13,112 nt of DNA from JANMZO01 sp031383405 (GTDB lineage Bacteria; Actinomycetota; Acidimicrobiia; Acidimicrobiales; JANYDT01): contig JANMZO010000467.1 in NCBI GenBank assembly GCA_031383405.1, positions 1 through 13,112 of the forward strand, given 5' to 3'. The number at the start of each line of letters is the position of its first letter. The stretch's first letter is position 1. The notes beneath the pieces were generated by a model. It was given only the letters and a program-made list of their open reading frames with translations. It had not been told where the DNA came from and did no database searches. This document shows positions 1-6,369 of this stretch, one piece after another. Position numbers and translations under genes: made by a program.

Positions 1-138
1 CCTGGCCGCTTCCAACACGATGGCGAGATGTTCCTTCAGCTGGGGTTGGCCGATGAACTCGGCCAGGTTGTGCGGACGCAGTCCCGGTTCGTGGCCGCGG
101 TCGTTTGGTTCTTCGACGGCGGTCGCCGCGACGCTCAT
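1..138 (-). CDS. ruvB: RuvB, Holliday junction branch-migration ATPase (N-terminal 46 residues; runs off the left edge)
   Basis: Only the first 46 codons are present. The reading starts at ATG 138-136 and stays open to base 1. After a variable 18-residue leader comes LRPHNLAEFIGQ and then a helix ending in LEAAR. This is the conserved RuvB opening (LRPxxLxEFIGQ) that precedes the Walker A motif, which lies outside the window. RuvB is the hexameric AAA+ motor that drives branch migration with RuvA. The start codon overlaps the ruvA stop in an ATGA tetranucleotide, so the two are probably translationally coupled. The identification rests on this motif plus position directly after ruvA; the ATPase core cannot be checked here. 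Confidence 0.9.
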   Translation of the reverse strand, partial: MSVAATAVEEPNDRGHEPGLRPHNLAEFIGQPQLKEHLAIVLEAAR

Positions 139-758
139 CGCCGGGTCCCAGCCAGGTGGGAGAGGGCCTCTTTCAGCAGCGCCGGAGCGTCGCCTTCAGC
201 CGGAAGCGACCGCACCGCACTGCGAATTTCCTCGGGGCTGTAACCAAGCTCAGCCAACGCGGCACGAACGTCGTTGCGCGCATCGATCGGCTGGCGCGTG
301 GCCGGCGAACCATCTCCAGCGGCTGCGATAGCGGCGCTGTAGTCATCGCCCGAGACCGCGAGCTTGCTCTTCAGTTCGATCAGCAGGCGCGCCGCAGTTT
401 TCTTGCCGACGCCGGGTACCATCGTGAGCGCGTCGACGTCGTCGGTCGCGACGGCCGAACGGAGCGAATCGGGGCTCAGCGCACTGAGTATGGCCAGTGC
501 CAGGGCCGGCCCCACACCGTGGGCACTCAAAAGCGTTTCGAAGAGCCGTCGCTCATCACGTGTCAAAAACCCGAACAGAATCATCGCGTCTTCGCGGATG
601 TGTGTATAGACGTGGACGAACACGTCGGCTCCGAGTACTCCGAGTTGGCTCAGCGTTGGGGCAGCCATCGTCACGAGATAGCCAGTCCCACCCCCGACTT
701 CGATCGTAACGGTTGAACCACTGCGGTCGATCAGGGTTCCGCGAAGAGATCCAATCAT
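135..758 (-). CDS. ruvA: RuvA, Holliday junction DNA-binding subunit
   Basis: The protein has 207 residues, normal for RuvA (about 190-210). It binds the four-way junction as a tetramer and loads RuvB for branch migration. Residues 1-65 form the OB-fold domain, beginning MIGSLRG and closing with the conserved REDAMILFGF. Two helix-hairpin-helix motifs follow, around residues 73-92 (LLSAHGVGPALALAIL) and 108-127 (VPGVGKKTAARLL). A flexible Ala/Asp/Gly-rich linker (about 134-160) leads to the C-terminal RuvB-contacting domain (about 162-203, including ALAELGYSPEEI). The start ATG overlaps the ruvC stop as ATGA, and its own stop overlaps the ruvB start the same way, so ruvC-ruvA-ruvB is one coupled operon. 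Nothing essential appears to be missing. Confidence 0.97.
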   Translation of the reverse strand: MIGSLRGTLIDRSGSTVTIEVGGGTGYLVTMAAPTLSQLGVLGADVFVHVYTHIREDAMILFGFLTRDERRLFETLLSAHGVGPALALAILSALSPDSLRSAVATDDVDALTMVPGVGKKTAARLLIELKSKLAVSGDDYSAAIAAAGDGSPATRQPIDARNDVRAALAELGYSPEEIRSAVRSLPAEGDAPALLKEALSHLAGTRR

Positions 759-1366
759 GACGTCATTCGCTTCCCGCCGATGGAACTCGCGACACGGGCG
801 TTGCCGAACAGTGGGGCGGAATCGGAGCCGCCCACCGAATTCGCGACCCGCAGACCAGCGGGGACCGCTCCCCCGATGCTCGATGCAACGCGTCCGAACG
901 GGGCCTGCCCGATGTGGTGAAGGGCCAGCGCCAACGCGTCGGCGGCGTCGGCCGGTTTGGGGATCTCAGCCAGCGAAAGGAGACGCGCGACCATACGCTG
1001 CACCTGGTCCTTCGTGGCGCCACCGAATCCCGTGATCGATAGTTTGACCTCGTTGGACGTGTACTGGATCACAGCCGCTCCAGCATCGACTGCGGCAGCC
1101 AACGCGAGCCCGCTCGCTTGAGCCACTCCCATAGCCGTACGGGCGTTGGTCTGAAAGAACACCCGTTCCACGACGACGACGTTCGGCCGGTGTCTCGCCA
1201 TGAAGTCGCGCATCAACGTGTTCATCGCCGCCAGCCGGTAGGGCAACTCGTCGGTCGGGGGTGTACGGAAGACGCCATGGTCGACCTTGACCAACTCGCG
1301 CCCGCGCTTTTCCACGAGGCCATAGCCACATCGTGAGAGCCCGGGGTCAATTCCTAGAACAAACAT
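755..1366 (-). CDS. ruvC: RuvC, crossover junction endodeoxyribonuclease with a repeat-bearing C-terminal tail
   Basis: RuvC is the dimeric Mg2+-dependent resolvase that nicks Holliday junctions. The RNase H-like fold starts MFVLGIDPGL with D7. E67 lies in VVVVERVFF, and the pair D140/D143 in PADAADALALA; these match the four acidic catalytic residues of the E. coli enzyme (D7, E66, D138, D141). The catalytic domain is complete by about residue 153. The protein then continues for some 50 residues with three near-identical octapeptides: RVASSIGG at 159-166, RVANSVGG at 173-180 and RVASSIGG at 191-198. The tail is not part of the usual RuvC core, and its role is unknown. The stop overlaps ruvA (ATGA). 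I see no Shine-Dalgarno sequence before the ATG, but a TAACGT box lies 9 nt upstream. Confidence 0.96.
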   Translation of the reverse strand: MFVLGIDPGLSRCGYGLVEKRGRELVKVDHGVFRTPPTDELPYRLAAMNTLMRDFMARHRPNVVVVERVFFQTNARTAMGVAQASGLALAAAVDAGAAVIQYTSNEVKLSITGFGGATKDQVQRMVARLLSLAEIPKPADAADALALALHHIGQAPFGRVASSIGGAVPAGLRVANSVGGSDSAPLFGNARVASSIGGKRMTS

Positions 1367-1375
1367 GCGTTCGGA

Positions 1376-1381
1376 ACGTTA
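1376..1381 (-). promoter_or_regulatory. Possible -10 box (TAACGT) for ruvC
   Basis: On the minus strand, TAACGT fits the TANNNT actinobacterial -10 consensus and ends 9 nt before the ruvC ATG. No ribosome binding site is visible in between, so a leaderless or nearly leaderless ruvCAB transcript is possible. No convincing -35 hexamer is seen. The 76-bp gap to the peroxiredoxin stop leaves room for such a promoter. Confidence 0.35.
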
Positions 1382-1442
1382 GCCGACCGGACCGAAACGA
1401 CGGTGACACCATCCGGGCCCGACCCCGACCCGGCCCGCCGTA

Positions 1443-1898
1443 TCAGTTGGCGGTCTTGGCGAGTGCGCTGACCAACTCTTCGGTCCTGCGAAACGTGACT
1501 CCGGTCGCGGATCGGTGCGCATAGGTGACGATACCCTTCGGGTCGATCACAAACACCGAGCGCCGGTAAAAGCCGAGCGGGCCGAGGATCCCGTAGAGCT
1601 TCCCGACGGCCTTGTCGGTGTCGGCCAGCAGCGGAAAATTGAACCCTCCCTGCTTGGTAGAGAAGTCCTCATGGCTTGACACGCTCTGGGGTGACAATCC
1701 AACGACGAGCGTGTCGAGGTCCTCGAACGCTTCGATTTCCTCCGAGTAGGAGTTCAGTTGCATGGTGCACACCGGGGTGTTGTCACCGGGATAGAACGCC
1801 AGCACCACCGAGTGTCCTCGACAGTCTTCGAGCGTGAACGGACCACCCGTTCCATCAAGGGTGAAATCCGGGGCAACGTCACCAACACCGATAGCCAT
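1443..1898 (-). CDS. Peroxiredoxin (AhpC/TSA family, Bcp/PrxQ-like), apparently of 1-Cys type
   Basis: This is a 151-residue thiol peroxidase with a thioredoxin fold that would reduce H2O2 or organic hydroperoxides in the cytoplasm. It begins MAIGVGDVAPDFTL, typical for the family, and has the active-site loop FYPGDNTPVCT with the peroxidatic cysteine at C44. RSVFVIDPKG near residues 117-126 supplies the conserved Arg. Bcp/PrxQ proteins often have a resolving cysteine five residues after the peroxidatic one. Here that stretch reads TMQLNSY, so there is none; the only other cysteine is C26. The frame is open further upstream to 1985, but those residues do not look like this family. The ATG at 1898 also sits 6 nt after a TATTGT box, which favours that start. 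Confidence 0.9.
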   Translation of the reverse strand: MAIGVGDVAPDFTLDGTGGPFTLEDCRGHSVVLAFYPGDNTPVCTMQLNSYSEEIEAFEDLDTLVVGLSPQSVSSHEDFSTKQGGFNFPLLADTDKAVGKLYGILGPLGFYRRSVFVIDPKGIVTYAHRSATGVTFRRTEELVSALAKTAN

Positions 1899-1904
1899 CA
1901 CCAC

Positions 1905-1910
1905 ACAATA
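1905..1910 (-). promoter_or_regulatory. Putative leaderless -10 box (TATTGT) for the peroxiredoxin gene
   Basis: TATTGT on the minus strand ends exactly 6 nt before the chosen ATG (GTGGTG lies between), the spacing expected when transcription starts at the A of the start codon. No good -35 hexamer is seen at 17-19 bp. An 11-bp direct repeat lies just upstream, near the -42 to -63 region relative to the start codon. Confidence 0.5.
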
Positions 1911-1939
1911 CCGGTCCACCGGGCTTCGCGTCTGTCGAA

Positions 1940-1961
1940 CCGGTCCGTACCCGGTCCGTAC
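1940..1961. repeat. 11-bp tandem repeat, two exact copies (CCGGTCCGTAC)
   Basis: Two identical CCGGTCCGTAC units abut head to tail, followed by a degenerate third unit (CCGATCCGGAAC). They lie in the divergent region between the peroxiredoxin and SDR genes, upstream of the peroxiredoxin -10 box. A direct repeat with one-helical-turn spacing could be a regulator binding site, or a slippage product. Confidence 0.6.
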
Positions 1962-1994
1962 CCGATCCGGAACCGTATCCACCAATTGGCGGAC

Positions 1995-2019
1995 GTGAAT
2001 AGTTCCGATGAATATTCAC
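1995..2019. promoter_or_regulatory. Inverted repeat, candidate operator for the SDR gene
   Basis: GTGAATA (1995-2001) is the exact reverse complement of TATTCAC (2013-2019), with an 11-bp spacer; the right arm also overlaps a perfect TGAATATTCA palindrome (2009-2018). A weak promoter can be read here: TTGGCG at 1986-1991, a 17-bp spacer, then TGAATA at 2009-2014. The dyad would then cover the spacer and -10, as expected for a repressor site. The dyad is seen directly; the promoter and repressor reading is inference. Confidence 0.4.
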
Positions 2020-2063
2020 TACTGACATTGCATCTATGCACGCCAGTTTTCGAGGAGCAACCC

Positions 2064-3032
2064 ATGGCCTATACCGCCAATCCCAGTATGTTTCGCATGC
2101 GGCCCGAACTGGGCCATGGAGTGAAAGGCCGTCGGGTGTTGATCACCGGTGCCGGGAAGGACGGTGGCATCGGCCAGGCCTTCGCCCTCGCCGCAGGTCT
2201 GAACGGAGCCGAAAGCGTATGCATACACTTCCACCGCAGCTACACCGACGGATTTGATCTGGTCAGTGCACTTCGGGCGCAGGGCGTGGACGCATTTCCA
2301 CTTCAGGCCGACGTCACCAACATGGGCGACCTGTGGGCGACGCGAAGCTACGTCATCGAGCAAATGGGCGGCCTCCCACCCGATCTGGTGATCTGCAACT
2401 CCGGTCTCACCGAGAAGGGCTACTCGTTCGGTCGGGCGCTCAAGGAGGTCGAAGGAGAACCTGCGGCCGTCCGCCGGGCGAGGGTGCGGCAGTACTTCAT
2501 CGACAACCTGGAGGAGAGCCGTCAGGTCCTCGACACCAAGATCGACGGTTTCCTGGCTATGACCCACCTCTGGGCCGGCGAGGCATTGCACGCGAAGACC
2601 AAGCTGCAGATCGTCTATGTCTCGAGCCGGCAAGCCATTGACCCCGGCGTGAGCGTGCCCGGCTATGCCATCTCCAACTGGGCCGTTCTGCAACTCCCCC
2701 GCGTCCTCGACGTCAACCTGGGAAAGTCGGCCGACATGGTCTCGGCTTTCAGCGTCATGTACCCGTTCGTGCGTACCGGCATGACCGACGAATACGCCGA
2801 CAACCCGAAGGTGTTCGGACGCTGGCAGCCCCGCATGCTCGAGACCCACGAAGCCGCCGAGGCATTTCTTCAGCTATTGGCCCGGCCAATTGAGGAGACG
2901 AAGGGCGGCATGTTCGAGTTGCTGGTTGAAGGCGAACCGACCGACACCGTCGTCCGCTGGAAACAGGTCCGACTCGACCCGGTCGAGCAAGAACTCCCCT
3001 GGAGCGTCGAAAACCCGCTGCGTTACTCCTAA
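2064..3032 (+). CDS. Divergent short-chain dehydrogenase/reductase (SDR) family protein
   Basis: This 322-residue Rossmann-fold protein is probably an NAD(P)-dependent oxidoreductase; its substrate is unknown. The cofactor loop TGAGKDGGIGQA (residues 28-39) is a longer variant of TGxxxGxG. ADVTN (82-86) is the adenine-contacting acidic turn, and ICNSG (110-114) replaces the usual NNAG. The catalytic Ser/Tyr pair is S188 and Y201 at the normal spacing, but the YxxxK lysine is asparagine (YAISN, N205). Between the NSG motif and DTKIDG lies an unusual charged stretch (about 116-157). VRTGMT (237-242) matches the usual loop after the active site. The start is fixed by GAGGAG at 2052-2057, 6 nt before the ATG; the frame is open further upstream, but that part has no SDR features. 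It is transcribed divergently from the peroxiredoxin and is monocistronic. Confidence 0.85.
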   Translation: MAYTANPSMFRMRPELGHGVKGRRVLITGAGKDGGIGQAFALAAGLNGAESVCIHFHRSYTDGFDLVSALRAQGVDAFPLQADVTNMGDLWATRSYVIEQMGGLPPDLVICNSGLTEKGYSFGRALKEVEGEPAAVRRARVRQYFIDNLEESRQVLDTKIDGFLAMTHLWAGEALHAKTKLQIVYVSSRQAIDPGVSVPGYAISNWAVLQLPRVLDVNLGKSADMVSAFSVMYPFVRTGMTDEYADNPKVFGRWQPRMLETHEAAEAFLQLLARPIEETKGGMFELLVEGEPTDTVVRWKQVRLDPVEQELPWSVENPLRYS

Positions 3033-3035
3033 TCC

Positions 3036-3077
3036 CGCCGGTCGAAGTCCCCGACTCGCCGGTCGAAGTCCCCAACT
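3036..3077. repeat. 21-bp tandem repeat between convergent genes
   Basis: Two 21-bp units, starting at 3036 and 3057 with CGCCGGTCGAAGTCCCC, differ at one base; a third partial unit (CGCCGG) follows at 3078. They begin 4 bp after the SDR stop, in the 139-bp gap before the convergent monooxygenase gene. Each unit can fold imperfectly: AGTC pairs with GACT around a CCC loop, with CCGG arms outside. The repeat may help end transcription from either side, but there is no T tract. Further right, CCCGC-CA-GCGGG (3153-3164) is another short hairpin, in a stretch where ACCGGGC recurs. Confidence 0.6.
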
Positions 3078-3171
3078 CGCCGGAAAACCCGTCGGCAGCG
3101 GCAACAAGTCATCGAGTTGGGTGTCCCTTGGACCCGATTTGGGGACCGGGCACCCGCCAGCGGGCACCGGG

Positions 3172-4353
3172 CTACCGGGCGGCGCGTTCTTCCTCGTAGG
3201 CGGCGATCGCGGTGAGTTGGGCGCCGAGGGTGGCGTCGACCCACCTGGTACCCGCCCCGACAATGCGGTCATAGCTGTTCTGCACCGGACCGAGTTGCCC
3301 GGTGAAGTGCGGCATCACCTGTTCGGCGATGAGTTCGTAGCTACGCAACGTGGCCGGGAAATCGGCGAGGTCAGCGCCGAGGGTCATGAAGCAGCCGAAG
3401 CCGCCGGTCTTGTCACGAAGCCGCTCGATTTGCGCGATCGCCATTTCGGGTGTGCCGATCACCATGCGTCCGGTCTCGTTCGCGAAGTCGACGAACTCAT
3501 CGAAATCGGTTGGGGGCGGGGGTTCGTTGGGATCGCCAATCGGAATGATGTGGCTCAGATAGTTGAAAACCCACTGGAGCCCGTAGCGGCAGTTCGCCTT
3601 GGCCTGCTCGACGGTCTCGGCCACGTGCATCGGCCCCATGAGCCGCCACGACGATCGGGGTGCATCGTGTCCGTGCAGGCGGGCTTCCTCCTGCCAGACG
3701 TTGTAGTTGTAGTCGAGCACCCCGAACCCGGCCGGCTCGGTGGCGGCGATCGAGATCAGGCCGGTGCCGTATCGTCCGGCCAGCTTTGAGCCAGCCGGTG
3801 AGATACTGCTCGCCACCGCCACGTCGAAGTTCGAGTACGGACGCACCTGGAGAACTGCTTCATCGCACGTGAACCAGTCGGTTTTCTCGGTGACGGTCTC
3901 GCCGCGGAAAAGGCGCATCATGACGTCGAAGGACTGTTCCATCCGGGGGCGTTGCTGCATCGGGTCGATGCCGAGCATCGCCGCGTCGCTGGTGAGCTGG
4001 CCCGGTCCGGCGCCGAACATCATGCGACCCCGGGTGAGATGGTCGAGCATCACAATCCGGTCAGCCAGGATGAACGGGTGGTGGTAGGGAAGCGAATTGA
4101 CGCCCGTACCCAGCTTGATGTGCTTTGTCCGCTCTGCAGCAGCAGCGATGAAGACCTCCGGGCTGGCGATCAGTTCGCTGCCGGCGGAATGATGCTCGCC
4201 AATCCATGCCTCGGCGAAACCGAGTTTGTCGAGGTGCTCGATGAGCTGCAGGTCGCGGTGCAAAGCAAGGGTCGGGTTGACGCCCGTCTTGTGCATGGGT
4301 GGGAGGAAAATTCCGAACCGCAACGGTGAGTCGTGGGGTTGAAGCTGAACCAT
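3172..4353 (-). CDS. LLM-class flavin-dependent monooxygenase, limonene 1,2-monooxygenase-like
   Basis: The protein has 393 residues with the bacterial luciferase-like TIM-barrel fold. Such enzymes use FMNH2 (or F420H2) and O2, usually with reductant from a partner. It starts with the family strand LRFGIFLPPMHKTG (11-24). Next come GFAEAWIGEHHSAG (45-58) with the E53-H54-H55 signature, TKHIKLGTGVNSLPYHHP (76-93) and LTRGRMMFGAGPGQL (106-120). These stretches are most like the limonene monooxygenase (LimB) branch of the family; the true substrate cannot be told. The start is less sure, because no clear Shine-Dalgarno or TANNNT box lies close to ATG 4353. The gene is 97 bp downstream of the alcohol dehydrogenase on the same strand, so it is either the last gene of that operon or has its own promoter. 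Confidence 0.9.
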   Translation of the reverse strand: MVQLQPHDSPLRFGIFLPPMHKTGVNPTLALHRDLQLIEHLDKLGFAEAWIGEHHSAGSELIASPEVFIAAAAERTKHIKLGTGVNSLPYHHPFILADRIVMLDHLTRGRMMFGAGPGQLTSDAAMLGIDPMQQRPRMEQSFDVMMRLFRGETVTEKTDWFTCDEAVLQVRPYSNFDVAVASSISPAGSKLAGRYGTGLISIAATEPAGFGVLDYNYNVWQEEARLHGHDAPRSSWRLMGPMHVAETVEQAKANCRYGLQWVFNYLSHIIPIGDPNEPPPPTDFDEFVDFANETGRMVIGTPEMAIAQIERLRDKTGGFGCFMTLGADLADFPATLRSYELIAEQVMPHFTGQLGPVQNSYDRIVGAGTRWVDATLGAQLTAIAAYEEERAAR

Positions 4354-4450
4354 CGGCCCATCGTCGCACAGTCGCGCCCAACGCGCATGGCGACCGACCC
4401 TTCACCACCTTCCCCTGAGGTGCGCATCCGGGCACCGATACTACGCGCGC

Positions 4451-5479
4451 TTAGATATTTGGTCGAACGAGGATCTTGACATGATCGTCGGGACTGGCAA
4501 GGTCCTCGAAGGCTCCCGCCACTCCGTCGAGCCCGACTTCGCCCGTAATGAAGGCCCCTGCGTCAATGGACCCGTCCTCGATCGCCCTCAGCGACGAGCG
4601 GAACTCCTCCCCGTTCCAGCCGAGGACAAACGTCAGTTGCAGTTCCTTGTTGATGGCGATCGCCGGACGGAACGTGTCGGGCCTCATACACAGTCCGACG
4701 ACCAGGATCTCCGATCGGGAAGGTGCTGCGATGATGGCCTGCTCGATCATCCCTGGTACACCGACCGCGTCGAAGATCGTCGTCGAAGCGGTTCCCCCGG
4801 CGGACCGCCAAGCATCGACCGGGGCTGCCACGGACGGGTCAACAACCACATGCGCGCCCAACAACTCGGCCCGCGCCCGACGGGCCGGAGAAAAATCCGA
4901 CGCCACTATGAGAGGAACTCCGCGAAGTTTCAGCGCGGCAATGACGGCGAGCCCAACGGGTCCGCACCCGAGGACCACAGCCGACCGATGGCTGACCGCC
5001 TGCGACCGGTCGACCGCGTGGAGTCCGACCGCGAGCGGTTCGGTCAGTGCCGCACTCCGAGGATCCACACCCGATGCGAGTTGCAGCACACCGCTCGCAT
5101 GCACCAGGACCCGCTGCGCGAACGCACCGGGAAACGAGTTGGAAAAACCGACCGCCTCAACCGACCCGCCGGGAAGCGCGATCGGATGGGCAACGACGGT
5201 CGACCCCGGCTTGATCCCCTCGACCCCCGCTCCCACTTCGAGAACGCGCCCCGAGAATTCATGCCCCATGACAATGTCGGTGTCGATATCGAACATGAAC
5301 AGGTCGAACCCCGTCGCCTTCGCCGCTTCGACCATATCGCGACCGAACATCCGGGCATGGAGATCGGACCCGCAGATCCCGCAGGCGATCGTTTCGATCA
5401 GTACGTGCCCCGGAAGTACCGGGAGTTCCCCGACGTCGTCGACGACGATCTGTCCATCTCGCAGAACCGCAGCTTTCAT
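4451..5479 (-). CDS. Zinc-type alcohol dehydrogenase (MDR superfamily) lacking the structural zinc lobe
   Basis: The 342-residue protein resembles medium-chain alcohol/sorbitol/threonine dehydrogenases, which oxidise alcohols with NAD(P)+. Catalytic zinc ligands are visible: C36 in CGICGSDLH (33-41) and H73-E74 in MGHEFSG, with E147 in LTEPLAVGLHAV. The nucleotide-binding motif is GCGPVG (171-176), and D195 at the end of the second Rossmann strand suggests NAD over NADP. The four-cysteine structural zinc loop common in this family is absent; the stretch around HPIALPGGSVEAVG (99-111) has no cysteine. The start is 16 bp after the MBL hydrolase stop, with GAGG about 9 nt before the ATG, so the two genes are probably co-transcribed. 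The substrate is unknown; the neighbouring monooxygenase suggests an alcohol from a degraded or detoxified compound. Confidence 0.92.
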   Translation of the reverse strand: MKAAVLRDGQIVVDDVGELPVLPGHVLIETIACGICGSDLHARMFGRDMVEAAKATGFDLFMFDIDTDIVMGHEFSGRVLEVGAGVEGIKPGSTVVAHPIALPGGSVEAVGFSNSFPGAFAQRVLVHASGVLQLASGVDPRSAALTEPLAVGLHAVDRSQAVSHRSAVVLGCGPVGLAVIAALKLRGVPLIVASDFSPARRARAELLGAHVVVDPSVAAPVDAWRSAGGTASTTIFDAVGVPGMIEQAIIAAPSRSEILVVGLCMRPDTFRPAIAINKELQLTFVLGWNGEEFRSSLRAIEDGSIDAGAFITGEVGLDGVAGAFEDLASPDDHVKILVRPNI

Positions 5480-5495
5480 GCCCGTTGCCTCGCTC

Positions 5496-6218
5496 TCAGC
5501 CCTGACCGAACATCATCGTGAACTGCTCGAGCGTCTTGAACCGGTAGACATAATTGCTCCTGCGGACGTCTTCCATGGGGGCGAACGGGGCCTCGGAGTA
5601 CTGATGCCCGGGGAACAGGACCGTGTCGTTGGGCAGCTTGCCGAGAACGGTTGTGAGCGAGTCGTACATCTGCTCTACGCTCGATCCCGGAAGGTCGGTG
5701 CGTCCGCAACCTTCGAGGAACAGGGTGTCGCCCGAAACGAGACAGCCCTCGACGAGGAAGCACTGGCTTCCAGGGGTATGGCCCGGCGTATGCAGGCAGG
5801 TGATGGGAATTTCGCCGATTTTGAGCACATCGCCGGCTTCGTGCTGCACCATGTCGTTGTCGGAGCAGCCGGTCACCCGTTGCACGCCCCACGCTTCGTC
5901 TTTCTGCACGTGGATCGGCACGCCACCCCCCGGGAGAGCGAGAAGTTCGCGGACGCCTTCCACCGTATGTCCCATGAACGACCCGCCGACATGGTCGGGG
6001 TGATAGTGCGTAACGAGTGCCCCTGTGATGTTCATGCCGTCGGCTTCGGCGATGCCGACGAGTTCACCAACCGAATAGGCCGGATCGACGATCATCGCCT
6101 CTTTCGTCTGACGATCACCGATCAGGTAGGCGAAATTGACCATCTGCCGGGCCACCAAGTTCGTGGCGGCGAAGTCACGACCGGACAGCAACTGACGAAA
6201 GTAGAGGCGATCATGCAT
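5496..6218 (-). CDS. MBL-fold metallo-hydrolase (glyoxalase II / persulfide dioxygenase-like)
   Basis: The protein has 240 residues with a full metallo-beta-lactamase signature: THYHPDHVGG gives H71, H73, D75 and H76; HTPGHTPGS gives H147; SGDTLF gives D164; and FPGHQY gives H205. This is a complete two-metal site. EGCGRTDLPG (169-178) is the loop found in glyoxalase II (GloB) and ETHE1-like proteins, so a thioester hydrolase or sulfur-related role is plausible. Many actinobacterial homologues are only annotated as MBL-fold hydrolases, and no substrate can be assigned. It is the first gene of a minus-strand group, with the alcohol dehydrogenase 16 bp downstream. Its ATG follows a TAAAGT box by 6 nt, suggesting a leaderless start. 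Confidence 0.93.
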   Translation of the reverse strand: MHDRLYFRQLLSGRDFAATNLVARQMVNFAYLIGDRQTKEAMIVDPAYSVGELVGIAEADGMNITGALVTHYHPDHVGGSFMGHTVEGVRELLALPGGGVPIHVQKDEAWGVQRVTGCSDNDMVQHEAGDVLKIGEIPITCLHTPGHTPGSQCFLVEGCLVSGDTLFLEGCGRTDLPGSSVEQMYDSLTTVLGKLPNDTVLFPGHQYSEAPFAPMEDVRRSNYVYRFKTLEQFTMMFGQG

Positions 6219-6224
6219 GCTCCG

Positions 6225-6230
6225 ACTTTA
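6225..6230 (-). promoter_or_regulatory. Putative leaderless -10 box (TAAAGT) for the MBL hydrolase-dehydrogenase unit
   Basis: TAAAGT on the minus strand matches TANNNT and ends 6 nt before the MBL hydrolase ATG. The intervening CGGAGC contains GGAG but at only 1-nt spacing, too close for a normal ribosome binding site. The terminator of the upstream operon ends about 50 bp away, consistent with a separate promoter here. Confidence 0.5.
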
Positions 6231-6278
6231 CGCCGACACGGCCACCTTTCCCGTTTCCCCCGCGAATCCCCGGCCCGG

Positions 6279-6319
6279 AAGAGAAAACGAGGCGGGAACC
6301 GGAGGGTTCCTGCCTCGTT
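6279..6319 (-). terminator. Strong Rho-independent terminator after yebC
   Basis: A 15-bp stem forms between 6286-6300 and 6305-6319, perfect except for one position that gives a G-U/A-C type mismatch depending on strand, with a 4-nt loop. Read on the minus strand, the stem ends in CCTCGTT and runs straight into a T-rich tract (TTTTCTCTT, 6279-6287). This is the classic intrinsic terminator layout, 69 bp after the yebC stop, and would end the pdxS-pdxT-yebC transcript before the MBL gene. Confidence 0.85.
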
Positions 6320-6342
6320 CGCGTGTGTTGGCCGGTTCAAGC

Positions 6343-6369
6343 TATCGCGCAAGCGACCCAGGCGATAGG
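6343..6369 (-). repeat. Small inverted repeat between yebC and its terminator
   Basis: CTATCGC (6343-6349) pairs with GCGATAG (6363-6369) across 13 nt. Nested in it, TCGC-GCAA-GCGA (6346-6357) is an alternative stem with a GNRA-type loop on the plus strand. It may stabilise the 3' end of the yebC mRNA or be fortuitous. Confidence 0.3.

Noticed and set aside
1899..1985. 29-residue N-terminal extension of the peroxiredoxin
   Set aside because: The extension covers the 11-bp repeat and promoter-like box and does not resemble a signal peptide or the family.
2034..2849. A 271-codon minus-strand open frame opposite the SDR gene
   Set aside because: It has no family features and mirrors the codon bias of the SDR, which has a good ribosome binding site and Rossmann motifs.
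2890..3789. A 299-codon plus-strand frame running from the SDR 3' end into the monooxygenase
   Set aside because: It is out of frame with the SDR, passes through the 21-bp repeat and is antisense to the monooxygenase; the translation shows no domain.
4548..6368. A 606-codon plus-strand open frame opposite the dehydrogenase and MBL hydrolase genes
   Set aside because: Its translation is rich in Ser/Thr/Pro/Arg without any recognisable domain and it is antisense to two clearly real enzymes; long antisense frames are common in high-GC DNA.
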